Of a stretch of DNA of 58,032 nt, positions 1 to 7,791 are shown one piece after another. The stretch spans positions 1 to 58,032 of the forward strand of contig CAYYJH010000004.1 in NCBI GenBank assembly GCA_964472195.1, read 5' to 3'. Below the pieces are notes generated by a model. That model did not search any database. It had not been told where the DNA came from and was given only the letters and a program-made list of their open reading frames with translations. Source of the stretch: BS750m-G4 sp964472195 (GTDB lineage: Bacteria; Bacteroidota; Ignavibacteria; Tepidaquicellales; Tepidaquicellaceae). The translations under genes were made by a program, and so were the position numbers. The stretch's first letter is position 1. The number at the start of each line of letters is the position of its first letter.

Positions 1-204
1 GAAGCCCTCCTTTCTCAAATCATCAATAGTTATATCCGAATCTTCTATAACATCGTGCAGTACAGCCGTTATCTTTTCTGCTTCGGTCTCCATCTTCATC
101 ATCATACGCAAAGGATGAAGTATGTAGGGTTCCCCCGCTTTATCCTTCTGCCCCGAGTGGCATTCGACAGCTATTTCTATTGCATGATTTAATTTATGAG
201 TCAT
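1..204 (-). CDS. HD-domain (p)ppGpp hydrolase-like protein, N-terminal part (runs off window)
   Basis: The 68 codons present read as the N-terminus of a RelA/SpoT-type HD phosphohydrolase: a helix with AVECHSGQKDKAGEPYILHP, then the metal-binding LHDVIED motif near residue 50. In this family the His and HD residues bind Mn2+ and hydrolyse the 3'-pyrophosphate of (p)ppGpp. The ATG at 204 fits the usual start, one helix before the first metal ligand. The gene continues beyond base 1, so it cannot be told whether it is a full-length Rel/SpoT with synthetase, TGS and ACT domains or a short MESH1-like hydrolase. The downstream gene lies on the same strand 54 bp away. Confidence 0.8.
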   Translation of the reverse strand, partial: MTHKLNHAIEIAVECHSGQKDKAGEPYILHPLRMMMKMETEAEKITAVLHDVIEDSDITIDDLRKEGF

Positions 205-258
205 TTACTGTTTTCTGTTTTAGTATTCACAGCCGCAGGCAGTTTATTAGAATACACA

Positions 259-1227
259 TTAACTGAACAACTGTATGTTTCCCCCTGTGTGTATAAACAA
301 AACATTATTTCTTTCGGTGAAGATACTGCGCCTGGAATAATTTATCAATCCTGCGGCGGCTTTTCCTGTGTAAACATAATCGAGCAGTATTCCCTCTTTC
401 CTTGCAAAAAGACTTACAGCTTTCGCACCTTCGGGAGTTATCGCTCCATACTTTTCACCTATAAACGAATCATCCACAATAACATCATCCTTATTTATGC
501 TAACGCCTAACTGTTTTCCTGTCTCATTCGCCAGCCCGTAAATTTCTTCCGTTAACTGCTCTTTGCTCTTCGCTACAGCCATTCCGATTATATCCCCTTT
601 CCACCCTGTCATCTCCCTGCCTACGAGCAGTCCTGCTTGCGTCCCGGCAGAGCCGGTTGCATGAACAATGTAATCGAATTCAATACCCATTCTTTTACAG
701 TCTTCCATTATTTCCATAAAGGCTGATACATAACCCAGTGCTCCAACAGGACTCGAACCTCCAATCGGCATCCAGTAAACTTTTCTGCCTTCATTACTCA
801 ACTCTTTTTCCAATTCTTTTCCTTTCTCTTCCCACACATTCCACTCTTCCGATTCTACATGATGAATTTTAGCCCCAAACAAATAATCGATGAGAAGGTT
901 TCCCGTCGGTTTTTCCGGTTTGCTTCCTCCGAGCACAAGATGAACGTCGAAACTATTCACCACACCCGCCCCGGACGCCATCCGACAAAAGTTAGACTGG
1001 TTTGCACCAATACCAATCAATGTATCGCATCCTTTCATCAATGCATCAGCAACCAGATAATCGAGCTTGCGTGTCTTGTTACCGCCAAATGCAAAACCTG
1101 TAAGGTCGTCTCTCTTGCAGTATACGTTGCCAAATAATCCCCTGGACAGATTTTCGAGTTTATGCATAGGTGTTGGCAGTACAGACATATTTAATTTTGG
1201 AATCTTTGATAAATTTTTGTTAGACAT
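259..1227 (-). CDS. PLP-dependent D-cysteine desulfhydrase / ACC deaminase family protein
   Basis: A 322-residue fold-type II PLP enzyme of the D-cysteine desulfhydrase/1-aminocyclopropane-1-carboxylate deaminase family. The sequence shows YCKRDDLTGFAFGGNKTRKLDYL, where the Lys of GGNKTRK is the expected Schiff-base lysine. It also shows GANQSNFCR (substrate carboxylate loop), a Gly-rich HATGSAGTQAGLL phosphate loop, and a C-terminal YTGKAAAGL...FIHTGG typical of the family. The ATG at 1227 is preferred over upstream TTG-type extensions because the family starts a few residues before the LPTP motif. It overlaps the 3' end of queA by 8 bp, suggesting translational coupling. Substrate (D-Cys or ACC) cannot be decided from sequence. 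Confidence 0.85.
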   Translation of the reverse strand: MSNKNLSKIPKLNMSVLPTPMHKLENLSRGLFGNVYCKRDDLTGFAFGGNKTRKLDYLVADALMKGCDTLIGIGANQSNFCRMASGAGVVNSFDVHLVLGGSKPEKPTGNLLIDYLFGAKIHHVESEEWNVWEEKGKELEKELSNEGRKVYWMPIGGSSPVGALGYVSAFMEIMEDCKRMGIEFDYIVHATGSAGTQAGLLVGREMTGWKGDIIGMAVAKSKEQLTEEIYGLANETGKQLGVSINKDDVIVDDSFIGEKYGAITPEGAKAVSLFARKEGILLDYVYTGKAAAGLINYSRRSIFTERNNVLFIHTGGNIQLFS

Positions 1228-2473
1228 AATTATTTTGATTTTTAAAGAGCAACGAGCTGTCGCCATAGCTTAAAAAACGGAAATTATTTCGAAGGGCAAA
1301 TTCATACACATTTTTCCAATCATTTCCGACAAAAGCAGCAACAAGCAAAAGAAGCGAACTACCCGGCATATGAAAATTCGTTACTAAAGCATCCGCCACA
1401 TGAAAATTATAACCCGGTACGATCATTAATTCTGTCTCGCCGTATAAGTAATGACTGCCTTTCTTTTTCATTGTATCAAGAACTGCGTTAAGTGAGTCCC
1501 CGAGAGTCCAGCGAAGGGAATCTCTATCAAAACAATAAGGATCCCATTGCTTTATTTGTATTTCATCAAAATCTTTCTTCGGTTGAGAAAGAATTTTCAA
1601 TCCAAACCAGTAGAGACTTTCAATCGTTCTCAGGACTGTCGTTCCAACTGCAATAATCTTTTTCCCGGGATTAGCCAAAAGCATCTCCACTAACTCACGC
1701 GACACAAAAATCGACTCCGAATGCATAACGTGATCTTTCAAGGTTTCTGCTTTTATCGGTCTGAACGTTCCCAAACCGACATGAAGTGTCACATAACCAA
1801 ACTTAACATTCTTCTTTTTAAGCTTACTCAATACATCATCAGTAAAATGCAATCCGGCAGTAGGTGCAGCAACGGAACCATCGTTCACAGCATAAACAGT
1901 TTGGTATCTCGACTTATCCATTTCGACTGCATCCCTTTTCACATAAGGAGGTAATGGAACTTCTCCAGTTGCGCTCAATATTTCAGAAAATGTTAATTCT
2001 CCCGGCTGCCATTCAAAACTTATGACAATCTCATCTGAATCTTTTCTCTCCTTTTCAGCAACTAATTTGAAATCTTTTTTATTGTATTTAAAGATTTTTT
2101 CTAATGAACCGGATTTCCATTTCGCTGAATTTCCAATAAGACAAGTCCATTTACATGAGCCCTTCTGTAGAAAAACGTTTTGTATTTCCTTTTTGTCTCC
2201 ATGGGGTTCAAGGCAGAAAATTTCAATCACTGCTCCCGATTCCTTTTTAAAGTGCAGTCTTGCCCGTATAACCTTCGTATCATTAAACAGCATTAATGAA
2301 TCCCGGGGAATATACTCATCTATTTTATTAAATATTTTTTCTGTAATTTCCCCATTTTTAAAAAGCAACAATTTAGAACTATCCCTATACTTTAAAGGAA
2401 GTTGTGCAATTCTCTTTTTGGGAAGATTGTATGAATAATCTTTAGTTTTTATTTTTTGAGGATTGAAAAGCAC
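1220..2473 (-). CDS. queA: S-adenosylmethionine:tRNA ribosyltransferase-isomerase
   Basis: QueA transfers and isomerises the ribosyl part of SAM onto 7-aminomethyl-7-deazaguanine in tRNA anticodons, giving epoxyqueuosine. The 417-residue protein shows the family's N-terminal block (YNLPKKRIAQLP, then LMLFNDTKVIRARL), the central TGEVPLPPY and AAPTAGLHFT motifs, HVGLGTFRP, and the C-terminal LVTNFHMPGSSLLLLV block. It is longer than E. coli QueA (about 356) because of insertions typical of Bacteroidetes copies. The next pathway enzyme, queG, is in the same window at 48139. It overlaps the downstream PLP enzyme by 8 bp and is divergent from the cold-shock gene. Confidence 0.97.
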   Translation of the reverse strand: MLFNPQKIKTKDYSYNLPKKRIAQLPLKYRDSSKLLLFKNGEITEKIFNKIDEYIPRDSLMLFNDTKVIRARLHFKKESGAVIEIFCLEPHGDKKEIQNVFLQKGSCKWTCLIGNSAKWKSGSLEKIFKYNKKDFKLVAEKERKDSDEIVISFEWQPGELTFSEILSATGEVPLPPYVKRDAVEMDKSRYQTVYAVNDGSVAAPTAGLHFTDDVLSKLKKKNVKFGYVTLHVGLGTFRPIKAETLKDHVMHSESIFVSRELVEMLLANPGKKIIAVGTTVLRTIESLYWFGLKILSQPKKDFDEIQIKQWDPYCFDRDSLRWTLGDSLNAVLDTMKKKGSHYLYGETELMIVPGYNFHVADALVTNFHMPGSSLLLLVAAFVGNDWKNVYEFALRNNFRFLSYGDSSLLFKNQNNYV

Positions 2474-2884
2474 CTTCTATACCTTAATGATTATGAACAA
2501 ATTAATCATATAGAAAACAATTTTATATACAATTAGCAAACAGTATTTCGTAATTTTGAATTCCAAATAAGGTTATGACCAAATGATTTATTCCCGAAAA
2601 TTGTTTCACAAAAAATATTTACTCTTGTAGTTAAATAATATTAATTGTAAATTTATGCTGTTAAATAGCAGTACACTGTGTTTTTGTCCGTTTTCGGACA
2701 GCGTTCATAAAAACGCCGTGCTTTTAAATTCACAAATTTACTGTAACAGCCTTTTAAAGTTGTCGATAGTAAAAATGATCGCTCAATCGCTGGAATGTGT
2801 ATAGTGGTCCTGTGTTTTAAGAGCAATTTTTGCAGGAGTACATTTTTACCGGTCATCGGAAAAACAAAAAGAAAGGACTGTTGC
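2474..2884. other. Intergenic region between queA and the cold-shock gene, probable long csp leader
   Basis: 411 bp without a gene. It holds the divergent promoters of queA and csp. Close to the csp side are two adjacent perfect hairpins (2685-2700 and 2701-2716). A TAATTTTG string at 2551-2558 matches the Bacteroidetes -7 consensus TAnnTTTG on the plus strand, but no clear -33 box was seen. A reading frame running upstream from csp through this area lacks coding character. Confidence 0.5.
2685..2716 (+). promoter_or_regulatory. Tandem hairpins in the csp 5' leader
   Basis: Two stem-loops lie back to back: a 6-bp perfect stem with a TTTT loop (2685-2690 / 2695-2700) and a 5-bp stem with a 6-nt loop (2701-2705 / 2712-2716). 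They sit about 170 bp before the csp start codon. Cold-shock mRNAs commonly have long structured leaders that act as thermosensors; assigning that role here is inference. Confidence 0.35.
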
Positions 2885-3085
2885 ATGGAAAAAGGCAAAG
2901 TCAAATGGTTTAATGGACCAAAAGGCTACGGCTTTATAACACGCGAAGAAGGTGACGATATTTTCGTTCACTTCAAGGCAATCAATTCTGATGGTTACAA
3001 GACTCTAAAAGAAGGTGATGAAGTCCAGTTTGAAATTGAAGAAGGTCCAAAAGGTCCACAAGCAGTTAACGTGTCTAAGGTTTAG
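2885..3085 (+). CDS. Cold-shock domain protein (CspA family)
   Basis: A 66-residue single cold-shock domain, the usual length. It has both RNA-binding motifs, RNP1 (KGYGFIT) and RNP2 (DIFVHF), and the opening GKVKWFNGPKGYGF. Such proteins bind single-stranded RNA or DNA and act as RNA chaperones in the cytoplasm. The ATG at 2885 is preceded by an AAGGA-type Shine-Dalgarno, which fixes the start against an in-frame extension to 2795. The gene is monocistronic: a long leader lies before it and an intrinsic terminator follows at 3101. Confidence 0.96.
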   Translation: MEKGKVKWFNGPKGYGFITREEGDDIFVHFKAINSDGYKTLKEGDEVQFEIEEGPKGPQAVNVSKV

Positions 3086-3100
3086 AATCGATTTTACTCC

Positions 3101-3137
3101 ACCCGCATTGTAAACATATAACGATGCGGGTATTTTT
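3101..3137 (+). terminator. Intrinsic terminator after csp
   Basis: An 11-bp stem (3101-3111 / 3121-3131, one G-U pair, GC-rich base) with a 9-nt loop is followed by TATTTTT. It begins 15 bp after the csp stop. Confidence 0.8.
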
Positions 3138-3253
3138 ATGTCCGTTTGAAAATTTAAATTTCTCTTCTCAAATTTTTATCCCACCGCTAAAAAAAATTTA
3201 AGAGTTTAACTAAAGGACTTTCATTTTAATAAATTACCTTATATTATTATGGT

Positions 3254-4549
3254 ATGTCAAAAACAAGCTCCTTTTTCTTTATTCCCAGGGAAGGAACAGA
3301 TTCCTCAGACCTGTTTAAGCGTGTGAGAATAATGCCCCTGTATCCTTTCCCTCACTTTAAAGATTTGAATCACAAGATAACGTCTCACGTAAATCGTTTT
3401 TTCGTTCATCTTGATTTCGATGCATTCTATGCACAGGTTGAACAGCGTGACAACCCAAAGTTCCGTGGAAAGCCAGTCTCTGTGGGCGGGCTCGGTGGAA
3501 ACAGGGGAATAGTAATGACTGCTTCCTACGAAGCAAGGCGGTGTGGTGTTGACACCGGCACAAGTGTTCTCGAAGCCAGAAAACTCTGCCCTGACCTTAT
3601 CTCGCTTCCATGCTATGGTCCAAAGTATGAAGTCATAATGGAGAACATTCAAAAAACACTCAGAACTTTTGTCCCAAAAGAGTGCATAGAACAGTACAGT
3701 ATAGATGAATGCTTTATCGACATTACACCTGTTGTGAAGAATTTCAAAGAAGCAAGAAGGATTGCAGTCAGGATAAAAGAAAAAATCGGGGGTGTTGAAA
3801 ATCTCACGACTTCGCTCGGCGTCTCCTACAACAAGACATACTCTAAAATAGCAACAAAATTCGATAAACCGGATGGACTTACTGTCATTACCGAGAATGA
3901 CAAAAATAAGATATACTGTCTCCATGTAAAAAAAATGTGGGGTATAGGAACAAGAATAGCGAAAAGATTAGGTGTAATGAATATTATAACTATAGGCGAC
4001 CTAGCCAATTCCTCTATCGAAGCAATGAAGAAGGAGTTCGGAGTAAACGGTGTTGTCTTTCGAAAGCTTGCACGGGGAGAGGATACATCAGAGATATTCA
4101 GGAAGACTTCCCACGAAAAATGCCTGAACCATCATCACACACTTTTGGAGAACATTTATAAACCAGAAGACATCACAGGTGAGATAAGAAGAATTGGTGA
4201 GTACATCTGCCGGAAACTACGTTCCAAAGAACTCGTTGCAGGATATCTGTACCTCACGATAAGATTCGAGGATCTTAGATATGCGGGCAATGAAATACGG
4301 CTGAAGAGACATACACACGATGACAGGGAAATCCTTGAGGCAGCTGTGCAGCTTTACAAACGATTCCCTCACCCCAATAAGCACTACAAAGCAAGAATGT
4401 TTGGAATGTCGGTCTTCGACCTTCACCCGGACCCCAAAAGAAAAAACCTCGAACTTTTCGAAAAGAAGATTTTTGTCCCGTATTATACGCTCGATAAATT
4501 AAAATATAAATATGGAGAAGGAATTATAAGGGTTGGGATAAAGAACTAA
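3254..4549 (+). CDS. dinB: DNA polymerase IV (Y-family translesion polymerase)
   Basis: An error-prone Y-family polymerase that bypasses DNA lesions. The palm motif VHLDFDAFYAQVEQR gives the first catalytic Asp (residue 54) and the steric-gate Tyr59. SIDECFID supplies Asp151-Glu152. The helix-hairpin-helix thumb (MWGIGTRIAKRLG) and a little-finger domain follow; total length is 431. The chosen ATG leaves about 45 residues before the palm, more than usual; an ATG at 3332 is a possible alternative and neither has a clear Shine-Dalgarno. No beta-clamp motif of the classic QLxLF form is obvious, though NLELF lies about 25 residues from the C-terminus and could serve. No LexA box was recognised upstream. 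Confidence 0.95.
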   Translation: MSKTSSFFFIPREGTDSSDLFKRVRIMPLYPFPHFKDLNHKITSHVNRFFVHLDFDAFYAQVEQRDNPKFRGKPVSVGGLGGNRGIVMTASYEARRCGVDTGTSVLEARKLCPDLISLPCYGPKYEVIMENIQKTLRTFVPKECIEQYSIDECFIDITPVVKNFKEARRIAVRIKEKIGGVENLTTSLGVSYNKTYSKIATKFDKPDGLTVITENDKNKIYCLHVKKMWGIGTRIAKRLGVMNIITIGDLANSSIEAMKKEFGVNGVVFRKLARGEDTSEIFRKTSHEKCLNHHHTLLENIYKPEDITGEIRRIGEYICRKLRSKELVAGYLYLTIRFEDLRYAGNEIRLKRHTHDDREILEAAVQLYKRFPHPNKHYKARMFGMSVFDLHPDPKRKNLELFEKKIFVPYYTLDKLKYKYGEGIIRVGIKN

Positions 4550-4583
4550 GTTTACAATGTGTTTCTATCACCAACAAAGCTTG

Positions 4584-4796
4584 TTAGTGAAGTGACACAT
4601 CGCCTTCGTAGCTTAGCTCTTCCTCTTCTTCTTCATCCTGTGACCTCTTTGCACGCTCATTAAAGTAATCATATATTATGTAGATTATTCCTCCAATGTA
4701 TGCTACAAGAATCAGAATTGTGAACAGCAGGCTTATGTAATCGACAAAATCTGTGTTTTTTAAATAATCGATTATTGTTTCTTTGCCATCACCCAT
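4584..4796 (-). CDS. Small single-pass membrane protein, unknown
   Basis: A 70-residue protein with one strong transmembrane helix (about residues 22-43, LLFTILILVAYIGGIIYIIY) followed by a basic patch (NERAKRS) and a Glu-rich tail. The positive-inside rule puts the tail in the cytoplasm. It is not recognised. It lies convergent to dinB; a hairpin at 4568-4590 spans the 3' ends and may be a weak shared terminator without a T-run. No Shine-Dalgarno is evident before its ATG, but the hydrophobic/charged pattern is not that of a random frame. Confidence 0.55.
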   Translation of the reverse strand: MGDGKETIIDYLKNTDFVDYISLLFTILILVAYIGGIIYIIYDYFNERAKRSQDEEEEEELSYEGDVSLH

Positions 4797-4991
4797 GATG
4801 ATTATTTATTAAAGTTCTAAGTGGTTATTTAATATATATAATATACTAAAATTTTTATAAATAAAGACAATAATATTTTTTATACAAAAATTGATACAAG
4901 TTCTTGCAACATTTGAGTTTAAGTATGCATCCATTTCAAAATTGTTTCGGATTGCTTTATAATTTTAAAAATAATATGTTATTTTTAATTT

Positions 4992-5471
4992 ATGAAAGAT
5001 TCAAACTACAGAGTTGGATATGGTTTTGATGTCCATAAATTTTCAAAAGACAGAAAATTAATTCTTGGGGGCGTTGAGATACCCTACGAAATGGGGCTTT
5101 TAGGACATTCGGATGCTGATGTTCTACTGCATTCAATTTGTGATGCTATACTTGGTGCGGCAGGTTTCAAAGACATTGGATACCATTTCCCGAATACTGA
5201 GGCAAAATATAAGAATATTTCAAGCCTGATTTTGCTTAAAGAATCTTATAATCTGATATCCGGCAGGAAATGGAAAGTGGGCAACGTAGACAGCATGATC
5301 ACTCTCGAAGAACCAAAGATTTCTGATCATGTAAACAAAATGAAAGAAAACATTACTAAAATTTTGAAGACTGATAACGTATCTATAAAAGCAACAACTT
5401 CCGAAGGACTTGGATTCGTAGGAAATAAGAAGGGCTGCACCTCTACTTCGGTTGTTTTGCTTTTTAAGTAA
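4992..5471 (+). CDS. ispF: 2-C-methyl-D-erythritol 2,4-cyclodiphosphate synthase
   Basis: Fifth step of the MEP isoprenoid pathway: CDP-ME 2-phosphate is cyclised to MEcPP with release of CMP. The 159-residue protein has the full family signature: GYGFDVHKF (metal ligands Asp13 and His15), LLGHSDADVLLHSICDAILGAAG (third ligand His47), DIGYHFP, and the C-terminal IKATTSEGLGFVG. It is free-standing, not fused to IspD. Its product feeds the polyprenyl synthase encoded at 39711-40697. Confidence 0.97.
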   Translation: MKDSNYRVGYGFDVHKFSKDRKLILGGVEIPYEMGLLGHSDADVLLHSICDAILGAAGFKDIGYHFPNTEAKYKNISSLILLKESYNLISGRKWKVGNVDSMITLEEPKISDHVNKMKENITKILKTDNVSIKATTSEGLGFVGNKKGCTSTSVVLLFK

Positions 5472-5521
5472 TACTATCTTTATATTTTTATCCTTATTAT
5501 AATTAAAAACAATCGCAACTA

Positions 5522-6079
5522 TTGGAGCTTTTACAGGAAATAGACACAGCCGTATTTTATTTTATTAATAACAGTCTTTCTAATCCTGTTACCGATTCTT
5601 TTATGGCTTTCATCACGAACAGTAAAAACTGGATAATTCTCTATGTTATCGTATGGTTTTACCTTGTAATCAAAGGTGGAAAGAAAGGAATCGTAGTTGG
5701 GATTCTAATTCTTATTTGTATACTTATTAGTGACCAGTTGAGCAGCAACCTGATTAAGAACTATTTTCAAAGAGTTAGACCATGCAACACGCTTCCGCAT
5801 GTTCATTTGTTAGTTGGGTGTATAAATTCTTATTCGTTTCCATCATCGCACGCCGTGAATAATTTTGCTGCAGCTACTTTTTTTACCTATTTTTATCCGG
5901 GTTATAAATACGTTTTGTTCATAGGAGCTTTCCTAATTGCAATCTCAAGAGTGTTCTGCGGTGTACATTATCCATCCGACATGCTTGTGGGAATTTTAAT
6001 AGGAATTATTGTGGGGTTGTTTATTATTTACCTGTGGAAATTTATTAACAACAAGTTTAACATTCTTAAAGAAACATAA
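5522..6079 (+). CDS. PAP2-family membrane phosphatase
   Basis: A 185-residue integral membrane phosphatase with the three PAP2 motifs: KNYFQRVRPC (KxxxxxxRP), SFPSSHAVN (PSGH-like, with Ser for Gly) and SRVFCGVHYPSDMLVG (SRxxxxxHxxxD). Five or so membrane helices are visible. The start is TTG at 5522: the family's conserved opening (LLQEIDTAVFYFINN) lies right after it and no ATG is available upstream in frame. Members dephosphorylate undecaprenyl diphosphate or phosphatidyl substrates at the outer face of the inner membrane; which one applies here is not decided. lnt starts 8 bp downstream. Confidence 0.88.
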   Translation: MELLQEIDTAVFYFINNSLSNPVTDSFMAFITNSKNWIILYVIVWFYLVIKGGKKGIVVGILILICILISDQLSSNLIKNYFQRVRPCNTLPHVHLLVGCINSYSFPSSHAVNNFAAATFFTYFYPGYKYVLFIGAFLIAISRVFCGVHYPSDMLVGILIGIIVGLFIIYLWKFINNKFNILKET

Positions 6080-6086
6080 TCATAAT

Positions 6087-7781
6087 TTGTCGCTGATAAA
6101 AAAGATTACCGGGTCGAATAAATTCCGCATCTTTGCAACCTGCTTTTTGTCGGGTGTCTGCTTTGGACTTTCCTTTCCCCCGATAAACTTTTACTTACTA
6201 ATATTCGCAGGTTTCGCGATCCTGCTTCATATAATATCAAAATGTGTAAATTACAAACAGCTTATCTTAAGAAGTTACTTAACATTCTTCGTTTTCGAGT
6301 TGATAGCTGTGTCATGGATAGGTTTATCCGGGTTAGGAGAATTTGCCGACAGTTTTCTAATATTTGGAGGGTTATTCACAATCTTATTCCACACTTGCTT
6401 TTTTCTAATCCCCATTACGGTTTTTTATTTTGTATCGCGCTATTTAAGATCAAAGAAATTCCCAAACATAAATTTATTATTTTTCCCGATCATATGGACT
6501 GGATTTGAGTATCTCTCTTCTTTAGGTGAAATAAGTTTTCCCTGGCTGATAGCAGGAAATGCTTTCACAACAAATCTTGAAAAGATACAATATATAGAAT
6601 ATACCGGTGTTTATGGAATCTCCTTTTGGGTCTGTGTAATAAGTGTGTTACTCTTTTACTTCTTTAAAAATTTCAGGGAAAGCTGCAGTATACAGGGATG
6701 CGGATTCAGGTCGAGAAAAAATATCTTAACGTATGCGGCAATTTTGATTCTTTTTCTACTTCCTAATTTTTTCACATTAATAACGAGCCGTACACAAAAT
6801 TTTTCAGATTTAAAAACAAATGAACGTATCAGTGTTGGCGTTATACAACCGAACATTAACCCATGGAAGAAGTGGGGAGCCAAACAAATGGAACTTACTA
6901 ATGATTACGCCGATATGATACGCTCGTTGGCTCAAGATAATCCAAGCCTTGATCTAATAGTGCTTCCCGAAACAGCTGTACCGTATTATCTTCTCTACGA
7001 TTATAACGAAAACAAGTACCTTGTATTTAAAAACCTCTGCGACAGTATTAATATACCTGTACTTATCGGTACTCCGGATATGATCCTTTACGGGGATTCG
7101 ATAAAAGTCCCAGCCGATGCAAAACAATTCAAAGGAAGCGGACAAAATTATGATACATTCAACTCCGCCGTATTATTGAAAAAAAAAGATGACAAAAAAA
7201 GTTTTCAAAAATACGCAAAGATTAAACTTGTAGCTGGTAGTGAACGAATGCCCTATCAGCAGCATCTTACTTTTTTGTCTGACATTGTGAAATGGGGAGT
7301 GGGTATCAGTGCTTTTCAAACAGGAAGAGATACTACAATATTTACGCTTGACAACAAATATAAATTTAACACCGCAATTTGCTACGAATCTATATATCCC
7401 GGTTTTTTTTCATCTTTCATTAATAAAGGAGCAGAATTTTCTGTAATCATTACAAACGACGGGTGGTGGGGAAAGTTGTTTGGTACTTATCAGCACAACC
7501 AATATGCCGTCCTGAGAGCAATCGAAAACAGGAGGTGGATAGTTAGATGTGCAAATACAGGAATCTCCTGCATAATAGACCCTTATGGAAACATGTATAA
7601 TAAAACTGAAATTAATGAGAGGGCTTCCTTCGTAAGTGAAATAGGTATTAGAAGAGAGAAGACTTTTTATTCAGTTCATGGAGATGTTTTTGCAAAAGGC
7701 AGCATGTACATAGGGCTAATAATATTTATAGCATCGTTGGGGTTTAAAATTAAAAAAAGGCAGGTCTGTGAAAAAATCTAA
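6087..7781 (+). CDS. lnt: Apolipoprotein N-acyltransferase
   Basis: Lnt N-acylates the lipid-modified N-terminal cysteine of lipoproteins in the inner membrane. About six N-terminal membrane segments (residues 10-240) precede a nitrilase-like periplasmic domain with the catalytic triad: Glu295 in VLPETAVPYY, Lys378 in YAKIKLV, and Cys432 in TAICYES. ITNDGWWG and the C-terminal membrane anchor follow. The best start is TTG at 6087, just after the PAP2 stop; a longer frame to 6009 would overlap PAP2 heavily. About 564 residues is slightly longer than E. coli Lnt (512). Lipoproteins with lipobox cysteines occur in the window (15638, 57297). Confidence 0.93.
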   Translation: MSLIKKITGSNKFRIFATCFLSGVCFGLSFPPINFYLLIFAGFAILLHIISKCVNYKQLILRSYLTFFVFELIAVSWIGLSGLGEFADSFLIFGGLFTILFHTCFFLIPITVFYFVSRYLRSKKFPNINLLFFPIIWTGFEYLSSLGEISFPWLIAGNAFTTNLEKIQYIEYTGVYGISFWVCVISVLLFYFFKNFRESCSIQGCGFRSRKNILTYAAILILFLLPNFFTLITSRTQNFSDLKTNERISVGVIQPNINPWKKWGAKQMELTNDYADMIRSLAQDNPSLDLIVLPETAVPYYLLYDYNENKYLVFKNLCDSINIPVLIGTPDMILYGDSIKVPADAKQFKGSGQNYDTFNSAVLLKKKDDKKSFQKYAKIKLVAGSERMPYQQHLTFLSDIVKWGVGISAFQTGRDTTIFTLDNKYKFNTAICYESIYPGFFSSFINKGAEFSVIITNDGWWGKLFGTYQHNQYAVLRAIENRRWIVRCANTGISCIIDPYGNMYNKTEINERASFVSEIGIRREKTFYSVHGDVFAKGSMYIGLIIFIASLGFKIKKRQVCEKI

Positions 7782-7791
7782 GACTGTTTAA

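Noticed and set aside
2795..2884. In-frame N-terminal extension of the cold-shock protein
   Set aside because: The Shine-Dalgarno and family length place the start at 2885.
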